Source of the DNA: Thiomicrorhabdus arctica DSM 13458
Lineage (GTDB): Bacteria > Pseudomonadota > Gammaproteobacteria > Thiomicrospirales > Thiomicrospiraceae
Direction: 5' to 3'
Length of the DNA stretch: 64,000 nucleotides
Assembly (NCBI RefSeq): GCF_000381085.1
Contig: NZ_KB905900.1
Coordinates: forward strand, 54,624 to 118,623
Part shown: positions 34,885 to 42,651 of the stretch, in pieces
Layout of the letters: each line of letters opens with the position of its first letter
Position numbering within the stretch: the first letter of the stretch is position 1
Made by a program: the position numbers and the translations under genes
Notes under the pieces: generated by a model
What the model saw: only the letters and a program-made list of their open reading frames with translations
Told to the model about the DNA's origin: nothing
The model's database searches: none

Positions 34885-35373
34885 TTAGGCTTGTATATCC
34901 GCCTTAAGCTTTCTGCCACCCGTTATTTCAAACCCATTATTTTGGTAAAAGCCTAATGTACTCTCAAATTCCGGTAATGGTGGAGTCGTTACCTCGATTC
35001 TATGCCAGCCTTTTTCTTTGGCAAAGTCAGTAACTTTATTGAGCAACTTCTGACCAACTGATTTTGAGCGCCAGCGTTCTTTGACATACAGTTCAGGCAT
35101 TGTTCCATACGCGCCCTCAGCGTATAGAGCATAGCTTTCATACAATGAAACAAAACCCACCGTCTTGTTTGACTGCATATCTCTAGCAACAAAAACCCAA
35201 TACTTTCCATTCGAAATTAAGTCATTAACGCGTTTTTCCGTTTCTAAACGATCAAAGTTAAAGGCTTTATGGTCAATTCTTTCCATTATTTCAGTCAAAA
35301 GCTCTCCAACCATCATTGAAAGATCATAATATTCATTCGGCTGAATGGAGCGTATTTCTATATTGGATGACAT
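34885..35373 (-). CDS. GNAT family N-acetyltransferase
   Basis: 162 aa from the ATG whose complement ends at 35373, which has an AGAGG site upstream; an in-frame ATG ten codons earlier is less likely. Acetyl-CoA fold: KYWVFVARDMQSNKTVGFVSLYES (beta strands 2-4) and motif A WRSKSVGQKLLNKVTDFAKEKGWHRIEVTT. It is preceded on the same strand by another, only distantly similar GNAT gene (about 40 bp), so the two may be co-transcribed. The substrate cannot be inferred. Confidence 0.85.
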   Translation of the reverse strand: MSSNIEIRSIQPNEYYDLSMMVGELLTEIMERIDHKAFNFDRLETEKRVNDLISNGKYWVFVARDMQSNKTVGFVSLYESYALYAEGAYGTMPELYVKERWRSKSVGQKLLNKVTDFAKEKGWHRIEVTTPPLPEFESTLGFYQNNGFEITGGRKLKADIQA

Positions 35374-35413
35374 AAATTTCAGGCCTCTACTTCTATGAAC
35401 CATTTCGGCTTTA

Positions 35414-35854
35414 TTAGGTGTTGTAGGTATAAAATTGCCACGTACTTTTAGCGGTATTCAATGAATCATAAAGTGTTTGAGCTTGTTCGTTATCAGGCGC
35501 GGTAACCCACTGGAGTCTTGCAGCACCCTTCTCAGCCGCATAACCACGACAATGCTCTAACAGTTTTTTACCGACACCTTTACCGCGATGACTTGGTAAT
35601 GTATAGAGATCGCTTAGCACAGCAACTTTGGCTGCAAGAGTGGACGTAAAGCTAAAGTAAACGGTGGCAAAACCAACGACACTTCCCGATTCACGAAAGA
35701 TAAACTGACAGCCGGCTTGATTGGATTCACCAAACTGAGAAAAGAAGACCTCATTCTTTGAATCCGAAATTTCAGCAACCTTATAAAACTCTTGGTACAA
35801 CCTTATTAAAGGAAGCACCTCTTTAAGGTTACTGCTTGATACTGGCTCGATCAT
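35414..35854 (-). CDS. GNAT family N-acetyltransferase
   Basis: 146 aa. Motif A is LYTLPSHRGKGVGKKLLEHCRGYAAEKGAARLQWVTAPDNEQAQTLYDSL with the acetyl-CoA pyrophosphate loop RGKGVGK. The strand before it, VGFATVYFSFTSTLAAKVAVLSDL, is typical of diamine- or amino-acid-type GNATs. It is upstream gene of the two-GNAT set. Confidence 0.88.
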   Translation of the reverse strand: MIEPVSSSNLKEVLPLIRLYQEFYKVAEISDSKNEVFFSQFGESNQAGCQFIFRESGSVVGFATVYFSFTSTLAAKVAVLSDLYTLPSHRGKGVGKKLLEHCRGYAAEKGAARLQWVTAPDNEQAQTLYDSLNTAKSTWQFYTYNT

Positions 35855-35965
35855 ATTATCCTCGGGAGAACTGAACGGTAAAGTGACATCGTAAACCAGA
35901 TATTCTACCTATGCCAGCTTTATGTAAAACGACTTTTTGAGCAAACATGACCGCCCTATATAATC

Positions 35966-35979
35966 GACCAGGCCTGGTC
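35966..35979. repeat. GACCAGGCCTGGTC palindrome between GNAT and CDF genes
   Basis: Exact 14-base copy in a divergent intergenic region, so not an obvious terminator. This copy argues that the word is not only a transcription stop. Confidence 0.92.
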
Positions 35980-36150
35980 ACTAGAGCTTTTGGCATGATT
36001 AAGACAAGAGAGTCGTTTTCAAACAAGTCTAGTTCCATTGGTTTAATTAGCCTTTAATTAAAAATTATTACTCTGTCTCCGAACGCCTAAAGGTAAACTA
36101 GAAGAAATTCGTTAACTTGACTAACAGACCGACACATTAGGAAGGAATTT

Positions 36151-37047
36151 ATGGAACATCATCACCATCACGATATCGATGCGATGGACGACCGGAAATT
36201 AGGTTGGGCCATTGCGATTAATATGCTGTTGACCTTGGCGCAAGTTATTGGCGGCATTGTCTCAGGCAGCTTGGCATTGATTGCCGATGCATTGCATAAT
36301 TTTAGTGATGCAGCGTCGTTATTAATTGCATGGGTGGCACGTAAAATTGGTAGAAAACCAGCCGATCACTTTAAAACGTTTGGCTATAAACGAGCCGAAG
36401 TGATTGCAACGTTGATCAACCTCATTACCTTGGTCATTGTAGGCTTCTACTTAGTCTATGAAGCATTGTGGCGCATGTTTGAACCACAAATCATAGAAGG
36501 CTGGATGGTCGTGATCGTCGCCACCATTGCACTGGTTATTGATGTGGTCACTGCAATGCTAACCTATCGAATGTCAAAAAACAGCATGAACATTCGTGCC
36601 GCTTTTTTACATAATGTGTCGGATGCTTTGGCCTCTCTTGGGGTGATTATTGCAGGGACGCTTATTATTCTATATGACTGGTATTGGACCGATACCGCCT
36701 TAACGTTATTGATAGCAGCCTATGTGCTCTATCAAGCAGCGACCATGTTGCCTAAAACCATTCATATTCTGATGCAGGGCGCACCAGAGGGTATCGCTAT
36801 TGAAGAAGTGATTCAGGTAATGGAAGCGGTCGAGGGCGTAAAAAATGTGCATCATGTTCATTTATGGCAACTTGATGAACACAAAAATGCCTTGGAAGCA
36901 CATGTGGTGATTGAAGATATTGAACAGCTTGAATCCGTTAAAAACGCTTTAAAAACCTGTTTACAAACGCAATTTAATTTAATGCATTCGACACTGGAGT
37001 TTGAGATAAAACATTGTGATACGGCGTGTGTTTCAGTCATCAATTAG
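36151..37047 (+). CDS. Cation diffusion facilitator, zinc-type exporter
   Basis: 298-aa CDF transporter exporting divalent metals (Zn, possibly Co or Cd) against protons. It starts with a natural histidine run, MEHHHHHDIDAMDD. Six helices; metal sites HNFSDAAS in TM2 (HxxxD) and HNVSDALAS in TM5 (HxxxD), as in ZitB/CzcD. The C-terminal cytoplasmic domain (about 205-298) has VEGVKNVHHVHLWQLDEHKNALEAHVVI. An AGGAAGG site precedes the ATG. It is monocistronic. Confidence 0.94.
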   Translation: MEHHHHHDIDAMDDRKLGWAIAINMLLTLAQVIGGIVSGSLALIADALHNFSDAASLLIAWVARKIGRKPADHFKTFGYKRAEVIATLINLITLVIVGFYLVYEALWRMFEPQIIEGWMVVIVATIALVIDVVTAMLTYRMSKNSMNIRAAFLHNVSDALASLGVIIAGTLIILYDWYWTDTALTLLIAAYVLYQAATMLPKTIHILMQGAPEGIAIEEVIQVMEAVEGVKNVHHVHLWQLDEHKNALEAHVVIEDIEQLESVKNALKTCLQTQFNLMHSTLEFEIKHCDTACVSVIN

Positions 37048-37109
37048 TTGTCCGTAAAGAAGGAGGTTGATTCCTTGTTTTTTGCTGGGTTTTTAATCTA
37101 ATTTCTGAT

Positions 37110-37755
37110 GTGGTTGAGAAGCCTGTTTATCTTCGTAATTCTTCATCGTTTTCCTTATTCGGCTTCCCGTCACTTTATTTGCTTGTCCAAATAAAGTAAC
37201 CAAACAAAAGACACCCTGCTGACACCCTCTATTTCACTAAGCTTGTCCGCTGACATTCCCTAAACTCGCGTTCCGCTCAAACACAGGGAATGTTTAAACG
37301 CGTCCTTCACTAGCGCCCAACGGAAGTGCCCTTGGGGTATGAAAATGACGATTGCTTACAAAAGGGGAGGTTTTTCTACGTTGAATTGGTGTTTTACAGT
37401 CTATTTTTACTTGGGCTTTAAAACCGACCAGGCCTGGTCACTTTCAATATTAAGTTTATCAGAACGTTTAAACCCCATGCCGAAGTCCCCTTTGAAAGCA
37501 ATCGTGCAATTCCCTTAACGAAATGAACATTTAAAAATCCCAGGTGTCTGAGTACCCCAAGGGCATTTGCTACGCGTGCACGAGCGAGTTCTGGGATTTC
37601 AGTGAATGAGTTTAGGGAATGCCGATTGATTGAGCGGGGTGTTTTTTTGTGCTTACTGGTTTTGACAGTAGTATGGACAAGCAAAATAGTCAGGGGAAGC
37701 CTTTATCGAAAATAAGGGTGAATTACAAATTTCAGAAAGGCTTCTCAATTGGTTG
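37110..37755. repeat. Imperfect inverted repeat with two ~270-bp arms
   Basis: Reading the left arm forward and the right arm in reverse complement, the same words occur in the same order: TTGAGAAGCCT, GTAATTC, GGCTTCCC, TTTGCTTGTCC, CATTCCCTAAACTC, GCCCTTGGGGTA and ACGATTGCTT followed by CAAAAGGGGA or CAAAGGGGA. Left arm is about 37110-37377, right arm about 37478-37755. The arms differ by substitutions and indels. The roughly 100-bp centre holds GACCAGGCCTGGTC (37426-37439). The arms look like two diverged copies of one intergenic repeat in opposite orientation. Confidence 0.75.
37426..37439. repeat. GACCAGGCCTGGTC palindrome in the centre of the large inverted repeat
   Basis: Exact 14-base copy with flanks AACC before and ACTTTC after. 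Confidence 0.92.
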
Positions 37756-37810
37756 TTGAAATAAAAGGGTAGCGTCTCTCTTTTACCTAGGTACAGCAAC
37801 TTGTTATACA

Positions 37811-38674
37811 TTATTTACCGAATGCAACTTTGATAATGTTTCCAGGCCTAACCTCGTACCTTTTTTCCAATTTCCATTTTGGATTCTGCTTCCACTCGAT
37901 ACCATAATTTAAGCAAAAGCCAACACCACAATGACTTATGACACTTTGCTTTGCGCTAACACCAAATGCTTGAATACCTTCAGAAGAGAAACTTATATTT
38001 GTACCACCAATTGCGAAATTAATTTCAACGACAGTAATCGGAAACTTAAACTCAGTGCTTACATTAGGAGAAATATTAAATTTTACTTGAAGATCGATTT
38101 CATTAATCACTTCTGAAAATTTTAAATATAAATAATCCCCATTATTGTAAGTGGCCTCTAGCTCTTTACCTTGAGGAGGGGTGCGTAGGTCTAATGGTTC
38201 ACCAATGTTCTCCCAAGAATTTTCTTCGATTATAATTCTTTCTTCGGGTAATAAAGAAAGCATACAAACACTAAGTCTTTGGTAACCCTCAGAATCTCTC
38301 TTGAACGAAACCACGTTATGACCATCGATTTGAACAGCTATTGGAGTTTCGTAAAATAAGTTTCCTCCAACTACCGAAAGTAAATCTCGCCTCAACCAAT
38401 CAAGATTACCTTGCACGCTCTTCGAATGAACTTTATTCTTTTTGAAGGCATGTAATTGTTCATTAGTATAAGCACTTCCATCAGCTTTTTTATGGTGTTG
38501 TGCACAGAGAGCAATCATGCCATCTGGATTGTTATGAGGAGTAATGTGAACTGGTGGATCAAAATGATGATACTCCAAATATGGATTGCCACAATCTCGA
38601 ACAGGGCAACCAAAACCGACTTCAGTGCGTAGGATCTCTTTAACCTTTTTAGGAATCGACGTCCTCTTTGCCAT
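37811..38674 (-). CDS. HNH endonuclease-domain protein
   Basis: 287 aa from MAKRTSIPKK, whose ATG follows a GGGGGG-containing leader; a longer in-frame start (38746) adds 24 unconserved residues. Residues about 18-75 form an HNH/zinc-finger nuclease: CPVRDCGNPYLEYHHFDPP ... NPDGMIALCAQHHKKAD, with the two-cysteine and HH/H pattern. The C-terminal 190 residues look beta-rich and match nothing I recognise. Base composition is more AT-rich than the nas genes beside it. It could be an orphan defence or selfish nuclease; no partner methylase or intron is seen. Confidence 0.78.
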   Translation of the reverse strand: MAKRTSIPKKVKEILRTEVGFGCPVRDCGNPYLEYHHFDPPVHITPHNNPDGMIALCAQHHKKADGSAYTNEQLHAFKKNKVHSKSVQGNLDWLRRDLLSVVGGNLFYETPIAVQIDGHNVVSFKRDSEGYQRLSVCMLSLLPEERIIIEENSWENIGEPLDLRTPPQGKELEATYNNGDYLYLKFSEVINEIDLQVKFNISPNVSTEFKFPITVVEINFAIGGTNISFSSEGIQAFGVSAKQSVISHCGVGFCLNYGIEWKQNPKWKLEKRYEVRPGNIIKVAFGK

Positions 38675-38785
38675 TGTGCCCCCCATATGTATAACTATAA
38701 TCAGCCATCCTAAACTAGATACTCTACGTATACCACCTTTATACAAAACACAGCTTTATCATTTATTACAGCCATAAAAAAACCC

Positions 38786-38797
38786 ACCAGGCCTGGT
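38786..38797. repeat. ACCAGGCCTGGT palindrome between HNH and the 94-aa gene
   Basis: Exact 12-base copy. AAACCC before and AGGTTT after extend it with one mismatch to 24 bp. Confidence 0.9.
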
Positions 38798-38848
38798 AGG
38801 TTTAATATTTAAAACCAACGAATCAAAACGTAACTACAAAAGCCGATT

Positions 38849-39133
38849 TCAGCGATTTCTCCATAGTTTAGACACCGCTCTATCACTGCCCAAACCTGCA
38901 ACGATTAAACACAGCAGACCAATCGAGCCAAACAAAATGATCGGCAACAAAGTGGCCATGGCATTGAGTTGGATTGCGAAGAAAATTCCAACGCTGGTTA
39001 CCCCTAAAAACAAGAAGCCCATCACCATTAATATTTTACGATGCGAAGGACTGTAGCTGTATTCTGAACCATCGTCTGGTGCTTCAAACAAATTCAGAAT
39101 CGGTGCAAAAATCTTTAATAGAGTCGGTTTCAT
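38849..39133 (-). CDS. Two-helix membrane protein, unknown function
   Basis: 94 aa: an amphipathic N-terminus (KPTLLKIFAPILNLFEAPDDGSEYSYSPSHRK) and two helices (about 33-52 and 57-80), ending in basic residues. No family is recognised. It lies between two palindrome copies (38786 and 39244). Confidence 0.55.
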   Translation of the reverse strand: MKPTLLKIFAPILNLFEAPDDGSEYSYSPSHRKILMVMGFLFLGVTSVGIFFAIQLNAMATLLPIILFGSIGLLCLIVAGLGSDRAVSKLWRNR

Positions 39134-39243
39134 ATTATCTCGTATGTTATTTAATTTCAGCCGCCAAAATCTGAAGGTTAAAAGGATTAGGTTATTAGAG
39201 ATTAGAGATTAAAAAGCTCAGACTCAATTTGTAGTTCAAAACC

Positions 39244-39257
39244 AACCAGGCCTGGTC
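39244..39257. repeat. Palindrome-family copy downstream of nasA
   Basis: AACCAGGCCTGGTC, exact 12-base core, followed by the common ATTTT flank. It lies about 105 bp past the nasA stop. Confidence 0.9.
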
Positions 39258-39319
39258 ATTTTATGGAATTTACTGCATAAAAATGACAATGTTTATGTGA
39301 ATTCAAGAATCTTTAAAAC

Positions 39320-39344
39320 TTCATGCCTTCGCGTCTTCGTGGTT
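39320..39344. repeat. CTTCG-type degenerate repeat next to the nasA stop
   Basis: TTCATGCCTTCGCGTCTTCG followed by TGGTT is a copy of the same tandem (CTTCGTG)-like word found twice in the nirB-nirD gap. It ends 16 bp before the nasA stop codon. Confidence 0.65.
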
Positions 39345-39360
39345 CAACGCCTCTTAAACG

Positions 39361-42105
39361 CTATTTCAATTCAGTCGCCAGCTCTGTCGCTAAGATTTCA
39401 GTCAATTCAGGCAGACAAGAACCACAATTGGTTCCGGCTTTTAGGGCTTGGCCGATGGCTTCTACCGAAATCAGTTTATCTTTATCAATGGCTTCGATGA
39501 TGGTGTTGATGCCGATTCCGAAACAAGAACAGATGGTTTTACCTTCGTCTTTGGCACCCGATTGTTGACCGGCTAATAGACTTAAACGGGTTTTGGCATC
39601 GAGTTCCTCTTTGGTGAACAGACTGCCTAACCAGCCTCTAGGCGGCAGTTCGGTGGTCGGCGCGATAAACACAACGGATTGTAATTGTCCGTCTGTTATA
39701 TGTGCGGCACGATAGCGTTGACCTGCGGTGTCGGCATAATCGAGTAACTCGCCTTTTGAACCTAAAATATTTTTTGACCAGGCCTGGTAACTTTCAATCG
39801 GTTGTTCGCCCGCAATCTCGTAACGATAGAACTGTTTGCCTTTTATTTTAACCCAGTATTCTAAGCCTTCAGTCTCAATCGGCTCACGACTTAAGATAAA
39901 GCCATGCCATTTTGCTTGATAGGCTTCGATTTTAACGGGACTGTGTTTTGACTCTGGCTGACCAGAAAGCGGATCGCCGACGGCTTGCACTAAGACATCC
40001 ACTCGGCCGTGGCTCGAATACTGTGCTGTCCAATGGATTGGCATAAAGACACTGCCAGGACGACCTGTGTCGGTGACATCGACCCGTGCAATGACGATTT
40101 TGTCTTGACCCAGTGGACTGGTTAATTTCGCGAGTTCACCGTGTACTAGCTCATATCGTCGGGCATCTTTTGGATGAATACTCACATAGGCTTCATCTTT
40201 ATGCGCCATCAACTTTGCCGTTTTGGCGGTACGCGTCATGGTATGCCATTGGTCACGTACTCGGCCGGTATTCAAGATTAACGGGAATGCTTGCGTGGTT
40301 GGATGCACCGGCGCACGCGGTGTAATCGGGATAAACTGCGCTTTGCCACTGGCCGTGAAGAATTTACTATCGGTAAACATGCGTTTGGTGCCGTGTGGGT
40401 TTTGAGCATTCAGCGGCCACTGGAATGGCTGCATCGCTGAATACTCGCCTTCGGTAATCTCATCTAACAGCGAGATATCAAAGTCACGTGATCCATTGTT
40501 TTCAAAACCTGAAAGCGCGGCATGTTCTCTAAAGATATCCGCTGCCGTTTGATAATCAAATGCTTTAGTAAAGCCCATCTTCAAAGCGACTTGCGACAAA
40601 ATCCACCAATCGGCTTTGGCATTTTCCGGGCCGTCCATAAATTTGCGTTGGCGCGAGACGGTTCTATCGGAGTTGGTGACTGAACCATCGGTTTCGCCCC
40701 ACGTCAGTGCAGGCAGTAAAACATCCGCCACCAGGGTGGTATCGGTCGCTTGAACACAGTCGGAGACCACCACCATTTCACAGGCTAACAGGGCTTTTTT
40801 GACGGCATCGGCATCCGGCATAGAGACTACGGGATTGGTGTTCATAATCCAGATGGCTTTGATGGTGCCGTCGGCCACCGCATTGAACATCTCAATGGCT
40901 TTAAGACCGTTTTCTTGAGCCATGTTTTCGGCTTGCCAAAAACGCGAAACCTTATCGATATTTTCAGGGTCATTAAAGTCCATATGGGCGGCTAACTGAT
41001 TGGCTAGACCACCGACCTCTCGACCGCCCATCGCATTCGGTTGACCGGTAATGGAGAAAGGCCCACAGCCCTCTTTACCCACACGTCCGGTGGCTAAATG
41101 GCAGTTGATAATGGCATTGGATTTATCCACCCCCGATGAAGACTGGTTAACGCCTTGCGAATACAGGGTGACCATTTTGGGTCTGGAAATACACCAATCG
41201 AAAAACTTTACCAGATCATCTTCGTCTAACTCACACTGTTCGGCGACCGCATGCAGACAATCTTGGGCTTCTTCGGCCTTAGCCAACGTCGCTTCAAAGC
41301 CCTCTGTATGGAATTTGATAAACTCACCATCCAACACACCCGCCTGTGCAAACTGCGACAGCAAGCCGTTGAATAACACGGCATCGGTGCCTGGCTTTAA
41401 CGCTAAATGTAAATCGGCAATATCACAGGTCGCGGTTTTACGAGGATCCACTACGACAATTTTCATCTCTGGACGACGACGTTTTTCGGCGGCAATGCGC
41501 TGATAAACAATCGGGTGCGCCCAGGCGGCATTAGAGCCGACCAAGATAATGAGATCGGCTAACTCTAAATCTTCATAAGAACAGGGAACGGTATCGGAAC
41601 CAAACGCCCGTTTGTAACCGACCACGGCCGATGCCATACACAAACGCGAGTTAGTATCGATATTGGCGGTGCCCATAAAGCCTTTAATCAGCTTATTGGC
41701 GACATAATAATCTTCGGTTAAAAACTGCCCCGACACATAAAACGCCACGGCTTGCGAACCATGTTCTTTTATCACCGATTGAAATTTATCGGCCACGGTT
41801 GCTAGAGCAGAATCCCAGCTGACCACTTGACCGTTAACTTGAGGCTCCAGCATACGGCCATCAAAATCAACCGTTTCACCCGCAGAAGACCCTTTGACAC
41901 ACAAACGACCGTAATTGGCGGGATGTCTTTCCGAGCCAATCACTTTTACTTCGTAGGATGAAATCCCCGTTGCAGGCGTGTTATCTGGATTTTCAGCCAT
42001 TTTAGGTGAAATATCCATGCCACAGCCAACCCCACAATAAGGGCAGGTGGTTTGGATAATTTTATTTTCTGACAGGGTCGTGGACATGGACGTATACATG
42101 GACAT
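39361..42105 (-). CDS. nasA: Assimilatory nitrate reductase catalytic subunit
   Basis: Reduces nitrate to nitrite in the cytoplasm with a bis-MGD molybdenum cofactor. 914 aa. N-terminal [4Fe-4S] ligands CPYCGVGCG (Cys21, 24, 28) plus GRLCVKG. Moco domains follow (SRLCMASAVVGYKRAFGSD, QPNAMGGREVGGLANQL, VLNTGRVRDQWHTMTRTAK). A C-terminal BFD-like [2Fe-2S] domain (CSCFGIGINTIIEAI ... GTNCGSCLPELTEIL) accepts electrons. There is no signal peptide. It is last gene of the FAD-nirB-nirD-nasA set. A palindrome copy near 39776 is read as YQAWSK. Confidence 0.96.
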   Translation of the reverse strand: MSMYTSMSTTLSENKIIQTTCPYCGVGCGMDISPKMAENPDNTPATGISSYEVKVIGSERHPANYGRLCVKGSSAGETVDFDGRMLEPQVNGQVVSWDSALATVADKFQSVIKEHGSQAVAFYVSGQFLTEDYYVANKLIKGFMGTANIDTNSRLCMASAVVGYKRAFGSDTVPCSYEDLELADLIILVGSNAAWAHPIVYQRIAAEKRRRPEMKIVVVDPRKTATCDIADLHLALKPGTDAVLFNGLLSQFAQAGVLDGEFIKFHTEGFEATLAKAEEAQDCLHAVAEQCELDEDDLVKFFDWCISRPKMVTLYSQGVNQSSSGVDKSNAIINCHLATGRVGKEGCGPFSITGQPNAMGGREVGGLANQLAAHMDFNDPENIDKVSRFWQAENMAQENGLKAIEMFNAVADGTIKAIWIMNTNPVVSMPDADAVKKALLACEMVVVSDCVQATDTTLVADVLLPALTWGETDGSVTNSDRTVSRQRKFMDGPENAKADWWILSQVALKMGFTKAFDYQTAADIFREHAALSGFENNGSRDFDISLLDEITEGEYSAMQPFQWPLNAQNPHGTKRMFTDSKFFTASGKAQFIPITPRAPVHPTTQAFPLILNTGRVRDQWHTMTRTAKTAKLMAHKDEAYVSIHPKDARRYELVHGELAKLTSPLGQDKIVIARVDVTDTGRPGSVFMPIHWTAQYSSHGRVDVLVQAVGDPLSGQPESKHSPVKIEAYQAKWHGFILSREPIETEGLEYWVKIKGKQFYRYEIAGEQPIESYQAWSKNILGSKGELLDYADTAGQRYRAAHITDGQLQSVVFIAPTTELPPRGWLGSLFTKEELDAKTRLSLLAGQQSGAKDEGKTICSCFGIGINTIIEAIDKDKLISVEAIGQALKAGTNCGSCLPELTEILATELATELK
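39776..39789. repeat. Palindrome-family copy inside nasA
   Basis: GACCAGGCCTGGTA, exact 12-base core, followed by ACTTTC. It is read on the coding strand as Tyr-Gln-Ala-Trp-Ser. Confidence 0.9.
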
Positions 42106-42167
42106 AGTGCACAGCTTTTTTTAGAGTGTTTCAGTTGAATCGAATAGGGTTTGCACCAAGCTCGGTT

Positions 42168-42488
42168 TTAGAGCTTTACAAACACTTGGTTATTTTCGAT
42201 TTTGGTTTCATAGCTTGGGATAGAAACCCCTTCTACATCCAAACACACACCGGTTTTTAAGCTGTAGTGCTGCTTTTTCAACGGTGCAGCGACCATTAAC
42301 TCACCTTTTAAGTCGCCAATCATGCCACGAGACATAACATTAGCTTTACCAATTGGGTCGTAATTATTTAACGCATAGACAGCATCGTTAATATAGAACA
42401 AAGCGACTTGGGTGCCGTTTATCAATGCGGCCACCCCAGAGTTTTTAACTAAATCATCTATTGAACAAACTTGTACAAAATCACTCAT
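42168..42488 (-). CDS. nirD: Nitrite reductase small subunit
   Basis: 106-aa Rieske-fold protein of the NirD type, without the Cys-His cluster ligands of true Rieske proteins. Segments: VQVCSIDDLVKNSGVAALINGTQVALFYINDAVYALNNYDPIGKANVMSRGMIGDLKGELMVAAPLKKQHYSLKTGVCL. It pairs with NirB for NADH-dependent nitrite reduction. It is separated from nirB by 163 bp containing an inverted pair of short repeats, and lies 62 bp before nasA. Confidence 0.93.
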   Translation of the reverse strand: MSDFVQVCSIDDLVKNSGVAALINGTQVALFYINDAVYALNNYDPIGKANVMSRGMIGDLKGELMVAAPLKKQHYSLKTGVCLDVEGVSIPSYETKIENNQVFVKL

Positions 42489-42513
42489 TTTCTTTTCCTT
42501 TTAAAACTTTTTG

Positions 42514-42640
42514 AACCACGAAGGCTCGAAGGTTTGATTGGTTTAACCCAACAGACATTGTGTCATTTCTTGATGAAAAATCAGGGGCTTATAGCGAGCC
42601 TACTTTTAATCTTTCTTCGTGCCTTCGTGTCTTCGTGGTT
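42514..42640. repeat. Inverted pair of CACGAAG-type repeats in the nirB-nirD gap
   Basis: AACCACGAAGGCTCGAAGG (42514-42532) faces CTTCGTGCCTTCGTGTCTTC plus GTGGTT (42615-42640). They can pair across an 80-base loop in the nir mRNA. A third copy lies just after nasA (39320-39344). Confidence 0.7.
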
Positions 42641-42651
42641 AACTCAGCTGT

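Larger units (their letters stand above)
37048..37810. other. 763-bp gene-free region occupied by a large inverted repeat
   Basis: No believable gene. Both strands contain short frames, but they have no ribosome sites or family likeness. The region is an imperfect inverted repeat (listed separately) centred on a palindrome-family copy. Confidence 0.7.

Noticed and set aside
36151..36171. MEHHHHH as a cloning artefact (His tag)
   Set aside because: The run continues into a natural CDF N-terminus and has a native ribosome site. His-rich N-termini are common in zinc CDF proteins.
37418..37684. 88-codon leftward frame in the large inverted repeat
   Set aside because: It lies wholly in the repeat, begins without a ribosome site and has no match in the other arm's frame, so coding is unlikely.
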